8,483 nt of DNA from positions 1-8,483 of the forward strand of contig JAEORV010000046.1 in NCBI GenBank assembly GCA_016840695.1, given 5' to 3'. This DNA is from Promethearchaeota archaeon. Its GTDB lineage: Archaea > Asgardarchaeota > Lokiarchaeia > Sigyniarchaeales > SOKP01. Numbering within the stretch: position 1 is the stretch's first letter; each line of letters begins with the position of its first letter. This document shows, in pieces, positions 1 through 5,657 of the stretch. The notes beneath the pieces are model-generated. The model worked only from the letters and a program-made list of their open reading frames with translations. It was not told the origin of the DNA and ran no database searches. Made by a program: the position numbers and the translations under genes.

Positions 1-915
1 AATAGCAATACTAAAGATGTTTTAAAATTATGGAATACTAACTTTCTTCCTACTCTAGAAAAAATAATTGATTCAGAAAATGTTCTGATATTCTATGCAG
101 TTGGACATTATCTACCAAATTTGAATTATATCGATTCGTCTTTTGGAGAACAGGTGATTTCAGCTCTATCACCAGAGGCTGACTCATGGTGTTCATTCAT
201 GGCTGGCTATTCCCATTGCTTTCAAGTTTTTCGGGGTATAATATCAGAACAAAGAAAAAACATAAGTATAGCACTATCCACAAATAGATTACATGGATCA
301 ATCAAAGAGCGTCTTGTTAATAGAGTAGGTGTGGCATATCTCAATGGCTATGAAAACATGGATGAATTGATTGATGAAGTATTCAGCTACGATAATCCTA
401 ATTTTCTTAATTCACTAATTCATTTAGCCGGAACTATAAAACATGATGATTCTAATGCGAATGCTTATATTATTCAGACAGCACAAGCTAAAAAACTTTG
501 GGGTAAAATCATTGAAAAAATTCGAACTGTGGAATTAGATGAAATATGGAAATCCATTGTTGAATCCCTATTTAGGTTTTTATATGCTTTTACATTTATT
601 GATGACGAAATAATCAAGTTTATTAAATCATCACTTAAATTGATTTCAAAGTATAATAATAGTGGTATATATGTTTATCCTAATCATTATAAGCTCATGC
701 AATATTTATCAGCGCATGTTCATACAAAAGGCACTGATTTAAAACCGTTAATCCTTAGTTATCTCGTCTCGCTTACTCCTGATTCTCATGAAGGCGAAAT
801 TAAAAAACTAGTTGACCTATTCCAACAAGAAGACCGCCAAAACATTAGAACGGCATACTTAGAAAAGTCTAGAGGCAAAAACAATATTGTAGTATACATT
901 ACCAAGAAACTGTAA
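1..915 (+). CDS. C-terminal part of an unrecognised helical cargo protein (5' truncated by window edge)
   Basis: The frame is open from the first base to TAA at 913-915, giving 304 visible residues, so the true start lies left of the window; a TTG at 121 has no convincing ribosome binding site and is probably internal. I do not recognise the family. The visible part has no signal peptide and no clear membrane helix. It reads as a succession of amphipathic helices with charged and aromatic residues, of the kind seen in HEAT/TPR-like solenoids that form the C-terminal ends of large proteins. It ends 21 bp before the integrase gene on the same strand, so it is cargo at the integrase end of a mobile element, a common place for defence genes. 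A C-terminal sensor domain of a defence ATPase or a SIR2-type effector is possible, but that is inference from location and helical character only. Confidence 0.75.
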   Translation, partial: NSNTKDVLKLWNTNFLPTLEKIIDSENVLIFYAVGHYLPNLNYIDSSFGEQVISALSPEADSWCSFMAGYSHCFQVFRGIISEQRKNISIALSTNRLHGSIKERLVNRVGVAYLNGYENMDELIDEVFSYDNPNFLNSLIHLAGTIKHDDSNANAYIIQTAQAKKLWGKIIEKIRTVELDEIWKSIVESLFRFLYAFTFIDDEIIKFIKSSLKLISKYNNSGIYVYPNHYKLMQYLSAHVHTKGTDLKPLILSYLVSLTPDSHEGEIKKLVDLFQQEDRQNIRTAYLEKSRGKNNIVVYITKKL

Positions 916-936
916 ACTGAATACGGAGGTTAGGCA

Positions 937-2095
937 ATGCCCAAAAAAACAACTCACAATATAAATGGAATTGAGTATTTTCGCTTATCGACCACAGTCG
1001 GATATGATGAAAATGGTAAGCGTATCCGGAAGTATTTCTATGGCGAGTCCAAGAAAGAAGCTGAGACCCTACGTGACGAGTATATGGAAGGTCTTAAACG
1101 GGGACTTTCCATTGATTATGACAAAAAGACCTTCGGGCCTTTGTTTCATGACTGGATTTACAATGTGATAAAGCCGAGTGTTTCTGCAAGTTCGTTTACA
1201 AGGTATGAGGCTACTGCAAGGCTATATATTCAAAAATCTAATCTCAAAAATATTCCGATAACAAAAATCTCCTCCCTTGATATCCAAGGGCTTTATAATC
1301 GCATGAACGAGGTGAAGGGTCCAAATACTGTCGACAGAATCCACTTATTGGTTAAAGGATTTCTTAAGTATTGCGTTCGAGAACGGATTATTACTTTCAG
1401 CCCGGCTGATAACGTTAAGGTGAAAAAGCCAATCCGGGATACTACAAGAAAAGAAATCTTAACAAAAGAAGATATTAAGAAGGTCACTGAAGCGTTCGAC
1501 AATGATGCAAGTCTGCTTATATATGTCTTTGCACTATATACGGGCATGCGACAAGGTGAAATATTGGCTTTGCAGCATTGTGATATTGATTTGGATGAAA
1601 AAACAATAAGAATTAATAAAAGTATTAAGAGCGTTACACTCATCGATAACAATGGAGATAGGAGAAGCGAAGTTATTACTTCCCCCCCCAAAAACACAAG
1701 AAAGCAATAGAGTAATTCCGCTTGCTTCTGCCCTCATTGTTCCCCTGCAGACTCATATTAAGAAAGAAAAAGAGAAACATTTACGTTTAGGAGTACCCTT
1801 CACCAATGAAAGCTATATTTTCTCTTCATCACAGTGCGGAACCCCAACAAGAGGCGATCATGTCACTGCTAAGTGGAAGAAACTTCAATCGAGCCTTGGT
1901 ATTACCCCTATCAGGTTCCACGGTCTAAGACATACTTTCTGTACTCTATTGGCCGAAAAAGGTGTACCACTCAAAACAGCAAGTGAACTGATGGGTCATT
2001 CAAACATTGCTACAACAGCAAATATATATACTCATGTTAATGAGAGCGAAAAGGTTAAAGCAGTAGAAAGTTTAAGTGATATTCTATCAAAATAA
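937..2095 (+). pseudogene. int: Tyrosine recombinase/integrase of phage or ICE type, frameshifted in a C8 tract
   Basis: This is a site-specific tyrosine recombinase that would integrate and excise the element. GGAGGT at 925-930 sits six bases before ATG 937. The first frame (937-1710) stops early; the second frame carries the rest to TAA at 2093-2095. They meet at eight C (1682-1689); with seven C the frame is continuous and gives 385 residues, a normal length for Tn916/phage-type integrases. In repaired numbering there is an AP2-like arm-binding domain at about 12-50, a SAM-like core-binding domain at about 65-155, and the catalytic domain at about 170-375 with Arg205 (TGMRQGE), His328 and Arg331 (HGLRH), His354 (MGHSN) and nucleophile Tyr364 (IYTHV). 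All these catalytic residues are intact, and only Arg205 lies before the break. The shift may be a real inactivation, a reversible slippage tract, a +1 slip by tRNA-Pro on CCC-C, or a sequencing error in a homopolymer. The attachment core lies about 840 bp downstream. Confidence 0.93.
1682..1689 (+). repeat. Homopolymer C8 at the integrase frameshift
   Basis: Eight consecutive C, followed by five A, in AT-rich coding DNA. Losing one C restores the integrase frame, giving Ser-Pro-Pro-Lys across the site. Upstream the tract is read TCC CCC CCC AAA; the downstream frame needs TCC CCC CCA AAA. Runs like this are prone to polymerase slippage and to base-calling error. Confidence 0.85.
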
Positions 2096-2111
2096 TAAGG
2101 GAAGTGTAATC

Positions 2112-2807
2112 ATGTTTAAAAAATATTGGAAACTTATTTTCTTTTTTGTTGTCTTGTGCTTTTTCTCTTTATTCATTATACCCCACCTAGTCAATAGAGC
2201 CTATCGTATTCCTAGAGGAATACAATGGCTTGAAGGTTTTGCAAGTCAGATTGGAGAAAAAACCATTAAAGGGAAATTGTCTAATACTGTTTGGGACGCA
2301 AAAGACATTCTGCTTTATTTTGGTTCATCACTGGCTTTTATTGGAACGGTATTTCTTGGAGGAGTAGCTTTATATCAAAATAAATCAAATATGAATCTTA
2401 TTAAATCTGGTATGAAGTGTGTGATACTACCCACTTTATACGAATTGGATGGGTTGGGAAATAGAGACCACAACAGACCAAGCCATTATGCACTTAAAGA
2501 TAATCATAATGGACACTACAAATTTGATGTTTTTTTCATTAATGAAGGTCCTCACGCTACTCAATGTTTTGTCGATGGAAGCTGGAGAATATATCCTGCT
2601 GGAAAGGGCTTTTATGAGTCTTGTCGTGTCAAAGATATTGATTTGAATGATATTAATACTTACCAAGTTGAAGAAATATGTTTTAAACAAAAGAATAATT
2701 ACAATTTTGAATACTTACAGGTTATTAATTTCTCAATTTCTAATAAAGATACTCAGGCAGAAAATAATTATCGAATTACAGATGTTCAATCTTTTTTCAA
2801 AGACTAG
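2112..2807 (+). CDS. Hypothetical protein with two membrane helices, next to the integrase
   Basis: The protein has 231 residues from ATG 2112, which is preceded by AAGGGAAG at 2097-2104. An in-frame GTG at 2076 would overlap the integrase end and lacks a ribosome binding site, so I prefer 2112. One hydrophobic helix lies at about residues 6-28 after a Lys-rich start. A second at about 66-88 is introduced by WDAKDILLYFG and ends in ALYQN. The remaining 140 residues are soluble and look mixed alpha/beta. The motif W-x-x-x-D-x-L-x-Y-x-G, then FIGT and ALYQN, resembles small uncharacterised membrane proteins I recall from Firmicutes; no biochemical role is known to me. The gene starts 16 bp after the integrase stop on the same strand, so it is probably cotranscribed and belongs to the mobile element. 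A superinfection, surface-modifying or defence role would be speculation. Confidence 0.8.
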   Translation: MFKKYWKLIFFFVVLCFFSLFIIPHLVNRAYRIPRGIQWLEGFASQIGEKTIKGKLSNTVWDAKDILLYFGSSLAFIGTVFLGGVALYQNKSNMNLIKSGMKCVILPTLYELDGLGNRDHNRPSHYALKDNHNGHYKFDVFFINEGPHATQCFVDGSWRIYPAGKGFYESCRVKDIDLNDINTYQVEEICFKQKNNYNFEYLQVINFSISNKDTQAENNYRITDVQSFFKD

Positions 2808-2809
2808 TA

Positions 2810-2830
2810 TTTTACCCCATTTTTACCCCA
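2810..2830 (+). repeat. Two direct TTTTACCCCA repeats, 11 bp apart: possible integrase arm-type sites
   Basis: TTTTACCCCA occurs at 2810-2819 and again at 2821-2830, so the units repeat every 11 bp, about one helical turn, on the same DNA face. They begin just after the last gene of the element and lie about 110 bp inside the presumed attachment core. Integrases with an AP2-like N-terminal domain bind short direct repeats at this kind of position. Binding by this integrase is inferred, not shown. Confidence 0.45.
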
Positions 2831-2873
2831 CAAGTTTTCGATGAATATGTTTTGAAACTATTGATTTTAAGTT

Positions 2874-2898
2874 AAAACCCCTAGAAATGGAGGTTTTT
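2874..2898 (+). terminator. Probable rho-independent terminator after the integrase operon
   Basis: AAAACC (2874-2879) pairs with GGTTTT (2892-2897). After a C/A mismatch, CTA pairs with TGG-side bases (one wobble) around a GAAA tetraloop. The 3' arm runs into five T. It lies 67 bp after the membrane-protein stop and before the attachment core. The stem is imperfect, so confidence is moderate. Confidence 0.45.
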
Positions 2899-2936
2899 CA
2901 ATACTTCACCTTGTTTCAAAAGCTTATTTTTGTATC

Positions 2937-2952
2937 CGATCTTCGGCACCAA
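2937..2952 (+). repeat. tRNA 3'-end fragment, copy 1: probable attR core of the integrase element
   Basis: CGATCTTCGGCACCAA matches copy 2 at 3122-3137 over 16 bases. CTTCGGC (2941-2947) fits the 3' acceptor strand of a tRNA, followed by discriminator A and CCA. The upstream bases ATCCGAT also fit the end of a T loop and T stem. The matching 5' strand GCCGAAG is typical of tRNA-Leu but is not in this window. Elements that integrate at tRNA 3' ends leave exactly this duplicate at the end opposite the intact tRNA. The integrase lies just inside it. Confidence 0.7.
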
Positions 2953-2989
2953 CTAAAAAAATCATCCCTTTGGAATGGTTTTTTTAGTT
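2951..2989. terminator. Long A/T-rich hairpin directly after tRNA 3'-end copy 1
   Basis: Arms 2951-2965 and 2975-2989 pair over 15 bp with one T/G wobble, around a nine-base loop with possible extra CC/GG pairs. The arms contain A7 and T7, so the hairpin could terminate transcription in either direction. It begins at the last A of CCA, where a tRNA terminator would be expected. Confidence 0.65.
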
Positions 2990-3121
2990 GCAGAACGTTC
3001 GGTCTGAGAACCGATATAAAAAATTCTGTAGAATAGATAAGAATTAAAGAAAGCCTTAAATAAATAGATTACTCTACAATCATTGCGGCACATTTATATG
3101 TCGGCTTAGCCGACTTCGTGA
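2990..3121. other. Segment between the two attachment-like copies, no gene seen
   Basis: I see no convincing coding sequence here. There are two small hairpins: TCGGT/ACCGA at 2999-3014 and a perfect GTCGGC/GCCGAC stem with a TTA loop at 3100-3114. The latter ends seven bases before copy 2. The segment may be the end of a second or older element, or displaced tRNA-flanking DNA. No tRNA body is present: no GCCGAAG 5' strand and no cloverleaf lie upstream of copy 2. Confidence 0.4.
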
Positions 3122-3137
3122 CGATCTTCGGCACCAA
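3122..3137 (+). repeat. tRNA 3'-end fragment, copy 2
   Basis: This is the second CGATCTTCGGCACCAA, 185 bp after copy 1 in the same orientation. The bases before it (TTCGTGA) do not match copy 1 and do not form a T arm, so the identity stops at the core. This is expected of recombination-generated duplicates rather than of two tRNA genes. It may be the outer junction with older DNA. Confidence 0.65.
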
Positions 3138-3180
3138 AATATCCTATAAAAGCACAACTATTTGTCTTGTTAGGGTAAAG

Positions 3181-3209
3181 AAAAGCACATTCGTTATGAA
3201 TGTGCTTTT
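3181..3209. terminator. Perfect 12-bp hairpin, probable bidirectional terminator
   Basis: AAAAGCACATTC (3181-3192) pairs perfectly with 3198-3209 around the loop GTTAT. Each direction ends in a T-rich tract (GCTTTTATCG on +, GCTTTTCTTTACC on -). On the - strand it comes 29 bp after the last stop of the AbiH-like operon and is the natural terminator for it. It would also stop + strand transcription from the tRNA side. Confidence 0.8.
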
Positions 3210-3238
3210 ATCGTATCAAAAATTTAACTATTCTGCAA

Positions 3239-3396
3239 TTATACGCCCATTTTTTTCATTTCATCCTTAATTTTAAGAACAACCTCAATCATCCGATCAT
3301 TGTGAATTAACTCAACAACTATTAGGTCTTTAAATATTTGATTCTTTCATTATTCTCCAAAACATATAAACCATCTCTGGCTATTTTTTTATTAAT
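3239..3396 (-). pseudogene. Short ORF downstream of the AbiH-like gene, in two frames (decayed or frameshift-expressed)
   Basis: One - strand frame runs from inside the end of the AbiH-like gene (open back to TTG 3418-3420 and beyond) to TAA at 3322-3324, and encodes a segment ending NNERIKYLKT. The -1 frame continues as KDLIVVELIHNDRM and on to KKMGV with TAA at 3239-3241. Read through a -1 shift at 3328-3334 they give one charged, largely helical protein of about 52 residues. No ATG starts the first frame. AAAAGGA at 3405-3411 is a fair ribosome binding site, and ATT at 3394-3396 lies eight bases after it, so the start is either a rare ATT, a mutated ATG, or TTG 3418. Both pieces look like plausible protein, and the lower part ends like an intact C-terminus. 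I do not recognise the family. It may be a decayed gene, or a small partner of the AbiH-like protein. Confidence 0.45.
3328..3334 (-). promoter_or_regulatory. Candidate -1 frameshift heptamer T TTA AAG
   Basis: On the - strand the upstream frame reads TAT TTA AAG ACC TAA, so T TTA AAG is in the X XXY YYZ phase needed for simultaneous -1 slippage. After slipping, the next codon is GAC and the downstream frame follows without a stop to 3239. A weak bulged stem (TTGT/ACAA plus GA/TC, 3300-3318) starts nine bases downstream. Real use is unproven. Confidence 0.3.
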
Positions 3397-3409
3397 AATA
3401 TTTATCCTT

Positions 3410-4408
3410 TTATATGACAAATATATTTTGAGTTCTTTCAAAAGTTACAATCTGTTTGAATTTCGTATGGCTCAGCATTTCTTTATAAGCGTTTAAATCA
3501 CCCTCAGAATAATAAGCTATAGTTATCTTATCTACACAATGGTTTTCAAATAGCAAACCTAGTTTTAATAAAATATGACCATCAACACATTTGTTCAAAT
3601 ATGCATCATTATATTGTGGGTATTCATCTAAAAATGCATCAGATAATATATAAGATCTACCAAACGAAACACCATAAATAAGTAAGTGCCCTAAATTGTA
3701 TGTTTCTATTTCCTGATAAAAAAAGTCCATATCATAACCTGCAATTCCCATTTTCCTAATTCTATTTAATCGATCTAGTTTTTCCAAACCATTACCCCCA
3801 AATAGGTATCTATATTCGAAATTCTTGTTATCGTTGTAATTAAATAGATGAATATCCTTAAAACTTTCATATGGCAATGCAAAACTTCCATGTAAATGTG
3901 AGGGGTTAAGCCATTTGTCTAGCATATTGTCAAAATTGAGTGTCATAATGTTGCCATTTACTTTGCTCAATATTTCAATTGCATATTGTTCTAATTTAAA
4001 TTGAATATCATTCTTACTCAATATTGTTGTTGAAATAAATGAGTACCAATAATTATACAATGAATATATATATGGCTTTATGTTTTTCAAGTCTTCTTCA
4101 CTAATGATTTCTGGAGAAAAAATGATTGTACTTACCCATCTTTCAAAACCTAATTTATTTATATCGTCAATGTGCAATGCCATAATCCGTTTATTTTCTG
4201 TATGCACATCTGAGTAGGTCTTTGTATCTTTGTTGAATATTTTCATGAAATTGCGACAAATTCTCTTATGGTTTGGCATTAATGCAAAATCCTTCATAAA
4301 TTCATCTACACTCAGGTATTTACATGATGGATTGCTTTTTGCCAGCTCCCCTATGCCACTAACTACAGCTAACGTTAATCCATTTCCATATAATAGACTA
4401 TCAAACAC
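3410..4408 (-). CDS. AbiH/SIR2-like protein, candidate anti-phage effector
   Basis: The protein has 332 residues from a GTG start at 4406-4408, with GGAGGT at 4414-4419 five bases upstream. The motifs fit the AbiH-type branch of SIR2-like folds: an N-terminal glycine motif YGNGLTLA (residues 7-14), LNFDNMLD (157-164, compare the TxNYDxLLE motif), HLHGS (171-175, the usual position of the SIR2 catalytic His), and IYGVSFGRS (244-252) followed by Asp257, compare the GxSLxxxD motif. Families with these motifs include the lactococcal abortive-infection protein AbiH and NAD-degrading SIR2 defence effectors. Whether this protein binds or cleaves NAD cannot be told, because the N-terminal GAGxS-type loop is altered. 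No membrane helix or signal peptide is visible, so it is presumably cytoplasmic. The gene is more AT-rich than the genes to its right and lies beside attachment sites, so transfer is likely. The short frame at 3239-3396 overlaps or abuts its stop and may be a partner. Confidence 0.75.
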   Translation of the reverse strand: MFDSLLYGNGLTLAVVSGIGELAKSNPSCKYLSVDEFMKDFALMPNHKRICRNFMKIFNKDTKTYSDVHTENKRIMALHIDDINKLGFERWVSTIIFSPEIISEEDLKNIKPYIYSLYNYWYSFISTTILSKNDIQFKLEQYAIEILSKVNGNIMTLNFDNMLDKWLNPSHLHGSFALPYESFKDIHLFNYNDNKNFEYRYLFGGNGLEKLDRLNRIRKMGIAGYDMDFFYQEIETYNLGHLLIYGVSFGRSYILSDAFLDEYPQYNDAYLNKCVDGHILLKLGLLFENHCVDKITIAYYSEGDLNAYKEMLSHTKFKQIVTFERTQNIFVI

Positions 4409-4413
4409 AAAAC

Positions 4414-4419
4414 ACCTCC
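4414..4419 (-). promoter_or_regulatory. Ribosome binding site that fixes the GTG start of the AbiH-like gene
   Basis: GGAGGT on the - strand is a near-perfect Shine-Dalgarno sequence, five bases before GTG 4406-4408. No in-frame ATG is near, and the glycine motif begins at residue 7, so the GTG start is well supported. Confidence 0.8.
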
Positions 4420-4454
4420 ATACCTTTATTTACTATATTGTATCATAAAATTTG

Positions 4455-4460
4455 ATTATA
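4455..4460 (-). promoter_or_regulatory. Possible -10 box upstream of the AbiH-like gene
   Basis: TATAAT occurs on the - strand, preceded by GG, 46 bp upstream of the GTG start. I see no good -35 hexamer at 16-18 bp. A second candidate, TACAAT, lies about 19 bp further downstream. The DNA is very AT-rich, so this is a weak call. Confidence 0.25.
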
Positions 4461-4602
4461 CCTACTCTACATTTTGCACCCATTAACTTTAAGTAAAATA
4501 TGTTTTATTTTTTTCAGTCACCAAATATTTTGTTTCTTGGTTTCAAATATAGTTTCCATTTTCTTATATTCATCTTTAAATTTGAAGTGCATAGTATCAA
4601 TA

Positions 4603-5583
4603 CTAAAGGTTTTTCAGGCATGCCTTAACTGTATCATCAATTGATTTCTCAATTCCACCCCTGCTATAACCCAATTCATCAGCAGATTCTGTCGGATTAA
4701 AATAGAGTTCTTGACACATGATGTCTTTAAATAAGTAGAGCGGGTTTAATCCTGATTCGACACCTTGTTCATCCTCTTGTTTTTTGATTTTCTTTCCTTG
4801 CATATTAACCAAAAATGTCGGTAAAGTAATGATTTTTTTATTCCCCATACCCATTGATTTTAGCATAATTTTAATCATAGAGACCCAACTCAAATTAACG
4901 TCACCGATTTGATACCTTCTCCCCTGTTTTCCCTTCTCCACAGCACCAGCAACTGCTTCTGCTACATGTTCAACGGCAATCATGTTGGAACCGCCTTTAG
5001 GATAAAAGATTATCTCGCTTTCGTGTAACATATTCACTAAAACATCTTTCCAAAGTGGTGTTCTTTCAGGCATGCTTCCGAAAATGTATGGCAGCTCAAG
5101 CACCATTACATCCATTTTATCTTTACCTTCACTTATCACACGCTCTGCTTGTTCTACTCTGCACTTTATATATGCATGGTGCTCAGCAAGTTTCCTCTCA
5201 GGTTCGACTCTATCAAAATAGGCAAAATATGAATTCGTCACAACACATTTATCGACGACGGCTTCCCTCGCTACCGCAACAACACGTCCGCATGCTTCGA
5301 CTAATCTTTCATGAAAGAAATCGTATGCTGAACCTTTTGGTTTAAACCTATCATCGGGTCCAACAGCATATACCATTGCATCGAATCCAACAAACAGTTC
5401 TTTCAATGCATCGTCGCCCATTTCAAAAACATTCCCGTATTTTATTTCCACCTCTTTAGGAAACCATTTTCCTATTTCGATATCTGGTAAAGAAATCGTC
5501 GAAACCTCATGCCCTCTTTTCAGAAGTTCCAACGTTGAATAATAACCTATAAATCCTGTTCCGCCTACTATAAATACTTTCAT
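4603..5583 (-). CDS. Extended short-chain dehydrogenase, NAD-dependent epimerase/dehydratase-like
   Basis: The protein has 326 residues from ATG 5581-5583, with AGGAG at 5591-5595 seven bases upstream. It begins with a Rossmann fold and the extended-SDR motif GGTGFIG (residues 7-13), followed by an NxFE-type acidic turn and AVGPDD (73-78). A catalytic Ser/Thr region lies at TNSYF (116-120). The active-site YxxxK is present as YIKCR (138-142), so the usual lysine is replaced by arginine while the following E-x-A-E is kept. An LPYIFG segment (164-169) and AVEHVAEAV (203-211) match the substrate-domain pattern of NAD-dependent epimerase/dehydratase proteins. The substrate is unknown; sugar nucleotide epimerases, atypical SDRs and NAD-sensor-like proteins share this pattern. 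It lies 74 bp downstream of the MMPL gene on the same strand with no clear terminator between, so cotranscription is likely. Confidence 0.88.
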   Translation of the reverse strand: MKVFIVGGTGFIGYYSTLELLKRGHEVSTISLPDIEIGKWFPKEVEIKYGNVFEMGDDALKELFVGFDAMVYAVGPDDRFKPKGSAYDFFHERLVEACGRVVAVAREAVVDKCVVTNSYFAYFDRVEPERKLAEHHAYIKCRVEQAERVISEGKDKMDVMVLELPYIFGSMPERTPLWKDVLVNMLHESEIIFYPKGGSNMIAVEHVAEAVAGAVEKGKQGRRYQIGDVNLSWVSMIKIMLKSMGMGNKKIITLPTFLVNMQGKKIKKQEDEQGVESGLNPLYLFKDIMCQELYFNPTESADELGYSRGGIEKSIDDTVKACLKNL

Positions 5584-5657
5584 ATATCTACTCCTTTTTT
5601 TTAAGCAAAATTTAACACTATTTTTTTGATGTCAATATTAAGGCCTGCTTCCTTGCT

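Noticed and set aside
499..508. TGGGGTAAAA, the reverse complement of the putative arm repeat
   Set aside because: It is a single copy inside coding sequence far from the attachment core; a chance match is likely.
1293..1697. A long - strand open frame opposite the integrase
   Set aside because: It is a hydrophobic, low-complexity antisense frame over a gene with clear recombinase motifs; it is a shadow.
2076..2111. Upstream GTG start for the membrane protein
   Set aside because: It lies inside the integrase gene without a ribosome binding site, and would put charged polar residues before the N-terminal helix; ATG 2112 has a good upstream AAGGGAAG.
3069..3134. A 21-codon - strand frame starting at GTG 3132-3134 (VPKIVTKSAKPTYK...) across tRNA-end copy 2
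   Set aside because: It is short, has no ribosome binding site, and its start lies within the tRNA-derived repeat; chance openness is enough to explain it.
3052..3136. A complete tRNA-Leu gene ending at the second CTTCGGCACCA
   Set aside because: There is no GCCGAAG 5' acceptor strand, no D or anticodon arm, and the bases before the core do not form a T arm. Only the 3' end is present.
4593..4604. Palindrome AGTAT-CA-ATACT at the end of the dehydrogenase gene as a terminator
   Set aside because: The stem is only five AT-rich pairs with a two-base loop and no T tract in the right place.
5584..5657. TTGACA on the - strand between the permease and dehydrogenase genes as a separate promoter
   Set aside because: No acceptable -10 hexamer lies 16-18 bp downstream; the nearest TTAAAT is only 14 bp away.
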